Source: Acanthochlamys bracteata
Taxonomy: Eukaryota > Streptophyta > Magnoliopsida > Pandanales > Velloziaceae
Reading direction: 5' to 3'
Assembly (NCBI GenBank): GCA_019914995.1
Contig: CM034137.1
Coordinates: 3,720,001-3,784,000 of the forward strand
Length of the DNA stretch: 64,000 nt
Both the position numbers and the translations under genes were made by a program. Below, piece by piece: positions 59,711 through 64,000 of this stretch (position 1 is its first letter; each line of letters starts with the position of its first letter). Below the pieces are notes generated by a model that did no database searches, had not been told where the DNA came from, and was given only the letters and a program-made list of their open reading frames with translations.

Positions 59711-60567
59711 CTTCTAACTCCCTACTGATCGGATTCCCTGGAACAAGATCAGATTGACCCGAAGAAACCCTAGCCCCCCAAATAGAAACAATAAATCACC
59801 AATAGAAGAGTGGCGCAGGAATTGAGAGGACGGAGAGAATAGAGAGAGAGGAGAGGAGAAGTGGAGATTGGGGAGGGTAGATAAAGGAATATTGGGATTG
59901 AATTGATCGAAGATCTCAATCAACGAGCTAGGTTTTCATTAGTTGGTTTTGGTTTTTGCTTTTTTAGTTTAATGTATTAGTATTTATTTTATTGGGAACG
60001 TTTTCCCGCCACGGAGTTTTTGGATTTTAGATTACGAGTGAGATTCATGTTCCCGGCACTTTTCTCTTTTTTTTCCAGGGCAAAGGATGATGCAATTCTC
60101 TGATTCACTCAAAACAATAAGTCTATGGTAGGTAGTAAAATACTCGCACATGTATTCTTTTTTAATATTTTCAATGTTTGAAAGTTTTTATTTGAAAAAA
60201 TTATTTCATAATTTAATTAATAGATAGCATTTTACGTTTATCATTTTTAAAATATTACTTTATTTCTTCATAAATGGTACAACATCAATCATATATAATA
60301 AATGTCTATTATATAGATGAGTCAATCTACTTATATAAGATAAAATTTATGGTACAAATAAGTTAATGTAATATAATTTTTGTATGATCTCTTATCATAT
60401 TTTGAAGACATAAGCAATTAAAAAAGGGTATATTAGAAATTGTCTATTATATATAAAGTAACAGAAGCAATGTTCACACTGATCATGTAACCTCTTATGG
60501 CAATATTCTCGTTGATATTCCTTAACTGTTCATGAATTTTGTCGGCCTTTTCAATAGAACCTACTTA
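59711..60567. other. UBR7 promoter and intergenic region
   Basis: The purine-rich plus strand at 59810-59880 (CT-rich on the coding strand) is the likely UBR7 5' UTR. The remainder is AT-rich with no gene. Confidence 0.45.
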
Positions 60568-60743
60568 GGATGTATTTTAATTGGTATAAAATAAGTTTTG
60601 TGAAACTGAATTTGGTGAAATTAAGTTCAATAAAAAATGAGTTAGAGTTGTTCAATGAATTCGAGGTAAACTAGAATATAAGAAGTGAGTTCGAATTTAG
60701 AATCTGGTAGAAAAAATAAACTATATACAATTTAAACACTCCC
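60568..60743. mobile_element. Harbinger-like MITE, 176 bp
   Basis: The ends GGATGTATTTTAATTGG and (complement) GGGAGTGTTTAAATTG are imperfect inverted repeats flanked by TTA on both sides (60565-60567, 60744-60746). Confidence 0.7.
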
Positions 60744-61749
60744 TTATTAGCGTCTACCAATTGGAATAGGGAACTAAATTGCCCAAACCAGACTTCAATT
60801 GGGCCTTTTAATAGATTACTACACATAAGGCCTACAACGTGGTTTGAAATTGCCGCTACTCGCTTCTCTTTTGCTATCTGTTTGTTCTCAGTTAAACTTT
60901 TCTCAAGATCTTCAACCAAAACAACAACTAACTAAAAATTCGAAGAGAGTTGCAACAAGGAAACCAAGAAATTTGGAGGAAACACAAAGCAAATATGAAA
61001 ACTAAAATTTATTACTAAAAGTGTTGATCATTACAAGTGATATCTCAGGTCTATTTATAGAGACATAAAATAACTATGTGGTTTTTCAAATAAAATCCCA
61101 ACAACTTGGTGGTAAACAACTATATAGAGTCATAGTATAATAATAGAATGAAACCTTATCAACACACTATTACAATTGCTATGGATATGTGAGATGATTT
61201 GTGATGTTCATATGAGTGTGAGTTGACAAGAGAAGGTGAAATCCACAAATATTGATTTATGTTGATGTATGGTCCGACATGCTTCATGCGAGAGAGTTTT
61301 GCAGGACCGTCAGTTTAGTTGTCGATGTTGAGCGCGGCAATAGTGTTCCGAACTAATGATCCATCTTCCTCTTGCATCGCTTAATGATTCTATCTTTGTT
61401 CTTCTTCCCATTCTAACAGATAACTTATTGGCTTTTGGCTCCAATTCCAATAACGGGTACAGACTCAAAAAAGTCTCGTACAATTTTTCTTTGTTTTTTT
61501 TGTGTTAGAAATAGGCTACTATGTCGCGAATAGTAATGTGACCTGATCCATATCAAGTAAGGCTTCTTAAAAAAAACTTGCAAGGAGCATGCATCTTCCA
61601 TTGTTCTTTGTTGAAATCCTTTTTGTTGAACTTCATGGCATGATAGGTTGGCGCTTCAAACACTTTGAGAAGTTCCCACAGTTGTGCAATGGGGAATAAA
61701 TGAATGTACTCCTACTCTTTCGAATACTCTAGGAAAAGGAATTACTTGG
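60744..61749. other. Unrecognised region between the MITE and the pararetrovirus relic
   Basis: Minus-strand pieces such as VEDLEKSLTENKQIAKEKRV (about 60919-60860) and FEAPTYHAMKFNKKDF (about 61655-61605) look protein-like but are short and match no family I recognise. They may be retroelement or gene debris. Confidence 0.3.
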
Positions 61750-63158
61750 AGAAATTACTTCCACAGAAGTTTATTCATATTATGAAAAACATTCTACTAT
61801 AATATATATTTAGATACAGTAACAATCTTTTACAAGAAGAAGGTGAGTTTGAAAAAGACTCAACAAATTCCTTTGAGTCTGACACGTGAGAGGAAAACAA
61901 TACAAAGTGTTCATGACTGAAAAAAGGAAACAATTAGAGTGCCTCTAATGTTACCTCTAATCAATAACTTCACCTCCTGAACCAACTGGTATACCTTTGC
62001 AGTTGATGCCATCTACTTAACCTCTATCTGAGGTTCAGATGACAAAAAAATCAAAGCACATGGTTAGTTCCATACATTTGAAAAAAAGAATCACCATAAT
62101 ATATTAAAAATACATCCCAGTTACGATATGTATTCTTAAGATGAAAGAAGTTACACTACATGCTTTACTAGACTTTAGGACAAAGGCTAGTTTACTATAA
62201 GAAAATTTTATTCATTTACAATATCTGTAGATGTCGGATAAATCAGGAATAATAACAGGTTCTTACAAGAAAATAAATCCCTATAACACATAAAGTACAA
62301 AACTTAACAATTCTCATACCTAACAACATGGCAATACAAATTGTATGATTTTCAGTTTGCCTTAATACCACGAAAATTTGAAACGATTGCATTTTAGGAT
62401 GGATAATCTACAATATCTTACTCCATTTAACAAACATTAGTTTGAGATTGATGAAGCACAGGTACCACGTCTACCACTTCCTACTCATATATCATTTAAC
62501 TATAACCCGGTAGCGCGTGTGGTGAAAAGAAAGATGTTACATTAGTAGAATATATTAGAGTATCTTAAGACAAAGTTTACACTTATAATATAAAACTTCA
62601 GCAAATTTAATTACTTTATACAACATGTTGGAGCTATTATATTCAGATGATTCATTAAAATGGCTCGAAAAAGCTCCAAAATAGTGCAAAATGAAATTAA
62701 TAAAGCAATATAGAGAAAGCAAAATATGTGTTAATAGTATTATGGTTTCATCCTCTAATAAAACAGAATTTGCAACACAAATTTAGGATCTACTAAACTT
62801 GAGACTTACACAAAGAAGTTCGTGTCCTCATTCTTCCCCACAATTTCTTATTAGAACTCATGGAGATATAAAAAAGGGAAAACTAGATTAGTAATAAACT
62901 ACAGAAAGCTTAACAACTACACAAAGTTTGAGGAATATTTTACCCCATTTGCTAAATATTTGATTAAACAAATACATTGAGCCAAATACTATAGCAAGTT
63001 TTCTGCTAAATCTTGCTTCTAACAAATAAAACTCGAGGATAACACCTCTACTGAGTAACAACATCTAGTTGTCAACAAGGAAACTTTGAATGGCTAGTAA
63101 TGCTATTTGGATTAAAAAATGTGATTTGAATATTCCAAAAATGTATGAATTCTATATT

Positions 63159-63595
63159 CGGGCCTAGCTAAAAAAACAGGCCTACGGTCCGGTCAAATGG
63201 AACAGGGCTTGGCTCGCCTGGTCCGTCAATAGTAGTAGGACCGGACTAACCCGGCTAGATCCAATAAGCAAAATTGGACCAATATTATCGGCTCGCCAAT
63301 CGGCCCACCCGCCTGGTCACTGTACGCGTTGACTAGGTCAACTTCTAATAAACAAATATTTTTAATAATAAAAAAATAAATTTTAATGATTATTTTTTTA
63401 ATAATAAAAAATATGTAATATTTTTATCTTAATAATAACATTTAAAATTATTTTTTAATTACTATTTATTTATTATATAAAATAACAAATAAGTCGAATA
63501 AACGGTTCGGCAAGATCATGAAAAATGAAAACGGTCTAGGTCGGTCCGGCCAATTAATTTGTTTTGCCCGGGCTTGCCCAAATTTGCACCTTTAA
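63159..63595. mobile_element. Non-autonomous repeat inserted in the pararetrovirus RT
   Basis: RT coding similarity stops near 63158 and resumes at about 63596, so the intervening 437 bp is an insertion. It contains the dispersed repeat shared with 50311-50600 (from 63275) and GGCCC/GGTCCGG-rich ends. CTAT lies at both junctions, but no clean target duplication could be read. Boundaries are approximate. Confidence 0.65.
63275..63560 (+). repeat. Dispersed repeat, member 2
   Basis: Matches 50311-50600, starting TTGGACCAATATTATCGGCT. Confidence 0.65.
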
Positions 63596-64000
63596 CTATC
63601 TATAGTTGTTTATATAGATGATATTCTTGTGTTCTCAAACTCATCTGAAGAACGCAAATCATACCTACTCATAGTGCTAGCAATTACTACTTCAAAAAGG
63701 GATAATCTAAAGTCTTAAGAAAATCAGATTATTCAAACTGAAATCGATTACGTATGAAAATAGATCAAAATCGGAGAGTAGAATTCCAACAATATATATA
63801 CACATAAATAAAGGAATTCCAAATACCTTCAGAAGTATGAAGGATCCTCAAAATTTTTTTACTATGGAAAGAAGTTTATATTAAATTTGTTTGCCAGAAT
63901 ACAACATCTTCAGGAACAACTCACAGAAGAGCAAGTTAAATATAAGCTCTTACCAGGAGATTAGCCAAGGAGATTGAATATAGAATTACAGTTAAACTAG

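Larger units (their letters stand above)
61750..64000 (+). pseudogene. Endogenous caulimovirid (pararetrovirus) polyprotein relic
   Basis: Plus-strand pieces follow caulimovirid polyprotein order. A decayed aspartic protease lies around 62100-62240, with its active-site triad unrecognisable. Reverse transcriptase follows: KKGKTRLVINYRKLNNYTKF (from about 62868), an AKYYSKF piece, FGLKNVI near 63100, and after an interruption VVYIDDILVFS with the catalytic YIDD box at about 63611. Several stops and shifts break every frame, so it cannot produce virus protein. A repeat lies inside RT at about 63159-63595. The relic continues beyond the window edge. Family assignment rests on the RT motifs and the YIDD box; badnavirus-like versus florendovirus-like is undecided. 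Confidence 0.75.

Noticed and set aside
1-64000. CRISPR arrays, bacterial operons, rRNA or tRNA genes
   Set aside because: No regularly spaced short repeats with unique spacers, no operon layout, and no stretch I could fold into a convincing tRNA or match to rRNA by eye. A tRNAscan run would be decisive for tRNAs.

Overview
This is nuclear DNA from a flowering plant, most likely a eudicot. Genes are split by canonical GT..AG introns, intergenic DNA is AT-rich, and the recognisable genes are plant housekeeping or developmental genes set among dense transposon remains. The species cannot be named from the sequence.

Six genes look intact after exon-by-exon assembly with phase checks: (1) a FLOWERING LOCUS T-like PEBP gene (minus, 4365-5971, 4 exons, 176 aa); (2) a single-exon gene resembling proteasome assembly chaperone 1 (minus, 9184-9918); (3) ARPC2, the p34 subunit of the Arp2/3 complex (plus, 10254-13348, 10 exons, 324 aa), divergent from (2) across a 335-bp spacer; (4) a plastid-targeted-looking DUF212 / acid phosphatase-haloperoxidase-related gene (minus, 30470-33957, 5 exons, 273 aa); (5) a small MGNC-starting protein (minus, 52660-52974); (6) a UBR7-type E3 ligase with UBR box and PHD finger (minus, 56430-59710, 5 exons, 424 aa).

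Gene relics include an inverted FT exon-4 fragment (1182-1332), a DYW-type PPR pseudogene behind ARPC2 (14108-15263), two WD40 repeats (22520-22785), and a tandem family of an unrecognised small gene (about 26550-30180, fourth copy near 16.9 kb).

Mobile DNA dominates the rest. Four non-autonomous elements with CATA..TTG-like ends include three with perfect 8-bp target duplications (1485-3387, 22828-23694, 27004-27628); the fourth is 28073-~29185. A nearly complete but broken hAT transposase element lies at 45229-50079, and the terminus of a relative forms the left edge of the window (1-110). A complete Ty1/copia element (34664-38933) has LTRs, PBS, PPT and a 5-bp target duplication. There are Ty3/gypsy, RTE-LINE and copia fragments, four Harbinger-like MITEs, a pair of elements with direct terminal repeats, and a decayed endogenous caulimovirid copy (about 61750 to the window end) split by another repeat.

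The genes form no shared pathway. No complete unknown system was found. The points most worth a second look are the FT locus (segment-B substitutions, intronic MITE, inverted exon-4 relic), the ARPC2/chaperone-like divergent promoter with a 43-bp tandem repeat, the small-gene array whose copies act as empty-site controls for two insertions, and the hAT family with AGGATCG-type subterminal repeats.
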